Assembly: GCA_947447815.1 (NCBI GenBank)
Contig: CANFLJ010000093.1
Span: forward strand, 1 to 7,376
Direction: 5' to 3'
DNA from: Chitinophagaceae bacterium
GTDB lineage: Bacteria > Bacteroidota > Bacteroidia > Chitinophagales > Chitinophagaceae
Length of the DNA stretch: 7,376 nucleotides
Below are positions 5,755-7,376 of the stretch, piece after piece. Within the stretch, counting starts at the first letter, position 1. Each line of letters starts with the position of its first letter. A program made the translations under genes and the position numbers. Below the pieces are notes generated by a model. The model had not been told where the DNA came from, searched no databases, and saw nothing but the letters and a program-made list of their open reading frames with translations.

Positions 5755-5847
5755 ACTGCGCTCAATAGTATTAGGTGCAAAGTAAAATAACCGATATATC
5801 AGATTATATACTATAAACACAGGCATTACAACAATTAAATTTATTTC

Positions 5848-7376
5848 TTGAACAAGTTTACAACAGTCTCATTTCTATTATTAGTTCTAATTTCTATTCA
5901 GCAATTAAGCGCACAAACAACCACCATAAAAGGAACCGTATTTTCCAGCCAAAATAATCTTCCTGTAGAATATTGCAGCATTGCACTATTAGCACAAAAT
6001 GACACGGTAGTTGCTGGTACTATTACGAATAAGCAAGGGCAATTCAGTTTCTCTAAAATCCAGGTAGGCAATTATCAACTAACTGTTTATTTTGTAGGAT
6101 ACGAAAAGAAAATCCTACCCATAGCCTTAACTAAAAAAGGGCTGCAATTGGATAGTATAATATTAATGTACAAAAGCACTGCACTAACCGATGTAGTAGT
6201 GTCGGGCAAAGCGGCAAGCAGCAGCAATAAAATAGATAAACAAACCTATAAAGCCAATCAGTTTGAAGCCGCCAAAGGAGGCACTGCGGTGGATGTTTTA
6301 AAGAACCTTCCTTCTGTAGCCGTGAATGGTCTTGGTGAAATAAGCGTAAGAGGTTCCACGGGATTTTTGGTCCTTATCAATGGTAAGCCCGTGCTGACCG
6401 ATGCACAAACCGTACTCAGTCAGTTGCCCGCTAATTCCATTGAAAACATAGAATTAATCACCGCTCCTTCTGCTAAATACGATGCAGATGGTAAAGGGGG
6501 AATTATTAATATTATTACCCGAAAAGGAACGACAGATGGTATTGGCTTATCAGCAAACCTGCAGGGTGGATTGCCCAGTACTACCGATTATCATAATCTG
6601 GAAAACCCGGTTCGCTTTGGTGGGGATATTACCCTGAATATCAAACAGAAGAAATGGGATATATCCATTGGAGGCAATTATTTACGCAATGATATTAATG
6701 GCCATAGAGAGGGGGATGTTTATACTATAAATCAGCTAAAGAATACCATCACCCGTTTCCCTTCCAGTGGCGAAAGAAGTTTTGATCGCTACAATTATGC
6801 AGGCAGAACGTCAATCGTTTTTACCCCTGGCAAGAATGATATTTTTAGTCTTGGCTTCTTTGCAGGAAAAAAGTTTCAGGAAAGGCGTGCCGATTTATTG
6901 TACAACAATTCTACCACAGATCTAACGACCAATACGGTCATTAGTCGTGCTGTTTATTTCAATTCCAACCTACAGAGAAAGGAAGGAACTTTTACTTTAG
7001 GCAATATCGATTATACGCATACTTTTAAAAACAAATCTTCTTTATCTGCCTCCTTACAGTTAGAGCACGCTACCCTGTATGGCAATACCACCAATAGCAA
7101 TCTGAACTATCCTGCCAAAGATCAGTTGATACAGCAGGTAACCAATCCGTACAGCAATCCTATAGATGGTTACAGGGTAAATATCAATCATAGCATCAAC
7201 ATTGGCAAGGGCAAGTTGGAAAGCGGGTATCAGTTTAGATATGACCTTCAGGAAGGCATATTTGATTACAACGTAAACCCCGCTACCAATCAAACGGATA
7301 CGGCGAGATTCCGTGGTACTGCCAAAACAAAAAACAATATCAATGCGGTATATACCCAGTTTTCCGGCAAAATAAA
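5848..7376 (+). CDS. TonB-dependent outer-membrane receptor (outer membrane beta-barrel family), 3' truncated, TTG start
   Basis: This is an outer-membrane protein expected to import a substrate using TonB energy; the substrate cannot be told from the sequence. 509 residues are visible before the window ends. Family members often have about 800, so much of the barrel is missing. A signal peptide occupies residues 1-22 (hydrophobic core 7-17, cleavage after LSA). A CarboxypepD_reg-like beta domain follows (about 26-106). The TonB-box-like TDVVVSG (114-120) comes next. The plug domain (about 122-228) contains LKNLPSVAVNGLGEISVRG (151-169), LINGKP (176-181) and ADGKGGIINIITRKG (213-227). The start of the barrel has alternating amphipathic strands. 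The profile resembles the smaller receptors of this phylum (PF14905-type barrel) rather than SusC. No in-frame ATG lies between the stop at 5836-5838 and the signal peptide, and TTG at 5848 fits its start exactly. No susD-like partner is visible. Confidence 0.9.
   Translation, partial: MNKFTTVSFLLLVLISIQQLSAQTTTIKGTVFSSQNNLPVEYCSIALLAQNDTVVAGTITNKQGQFSFSKIQVGNYQLTVYFVGYEKKILPIALTKKGLQLDSIILMYKSTALTDVVVSGKAASSSNKIDKQTYKANQFEAAKGGTAVDVLKNLPSVAVNGLGEISVRGSTGFLVLINGKPVLTDAQTVLSQLPANSIENIELITAPSAKYDADGKGGIINIITRKGTTDGIGLSANLQGGLPSTTDYHNLENPVRFGGDITLNIKQKKWDISIGGNYLRNDINGHREGDVYTINQLKNTITRFPSSGERSFDRYNYAGRTSIVFTPGKNDIFSLGFFAGKKFQERRADLLYNNSTTDLTTNTVISRAVYFNSNLQRKEGTFTLGNIDYTHTFKNKSSLSASLQLEHATLYGNTTNSNLNYPAKDQLIQQVTNPYSNPIDGYRVNINHSINIGKGKLESGYQFRYDLQEGIFDYNVNPATNQTDTARFRGTAKTKNNINAVYTQFSGKI

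Noticed and set aside
5778..5785. Minus-strand TTACTTTG, a near match to the -7 box, pointing toward mnmE
   Set aside because: There is one mismatch at a key position, no clear -33 element, and no minus-strand gene for it to serve.

Overview
The window looks like chromosomal DNA from the Bacteroidota, most likely family Chitinophagaceae. The family placement is inference from remembered protein similarity; the phylum is firmer. Supporting signs are AT-rich DNA, A/T-rich leaders without Shine-Dalgarno sequences, a TAnnTTTG-type -7 promoter box, an exbB-exbD-exbD-tonB gene order with two unlike ExbD proteins, a TonB with the phylum-typical N-terminus, and an outer-membrane receptor with a CarboxypepD_reg-like N-terminal domain. 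Every gene found is on the + strand.

Layout. Positions 1-579 hold the 3' part of psd (phosphatidylserine decarboxylase). A short gap with a good promoter candidate leads to a 63-residue exported Lys/Cys-rich protein (656-847), closed by a strong hairpin terminator. Positions 1036-4100 are a four-gene operon: exbB, a long exbD, a second divergent exbD, and tonB, followed by a terminator-like hairpin. The gap before the next gene contains an unusual tract of eleven consecutive heptanucleotide units (4171-4247). mnmE, the tRNA U34-modifying GTPase, is complete at 4275-5651. After a 196-base gap, a TonB-dependent outer-membrane receptor begins at a TTG codon (5848) and runs off the right end.

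How the genes work together. ExbB and the two ExbD proteins should form an inner-membrane proton-driven motor that energises TonB, which spans the periplasm and acts on receptors such as the one at the right edge. psd (membrane lipid synthesis) and mnmE (tRNA modification) are core housekeeping genes with no evident functional link to the motor. The small Lys/Cys-rich protein is the only gene I cannot assign.

I see no undescribed multi-gene system, no phage, transposon or CRISPR, and no RNA gene. The most unusual items are the Lys/Cys-rich exported protein with an internal 27-base duplication, and the heptad repeat in front of mnmE.
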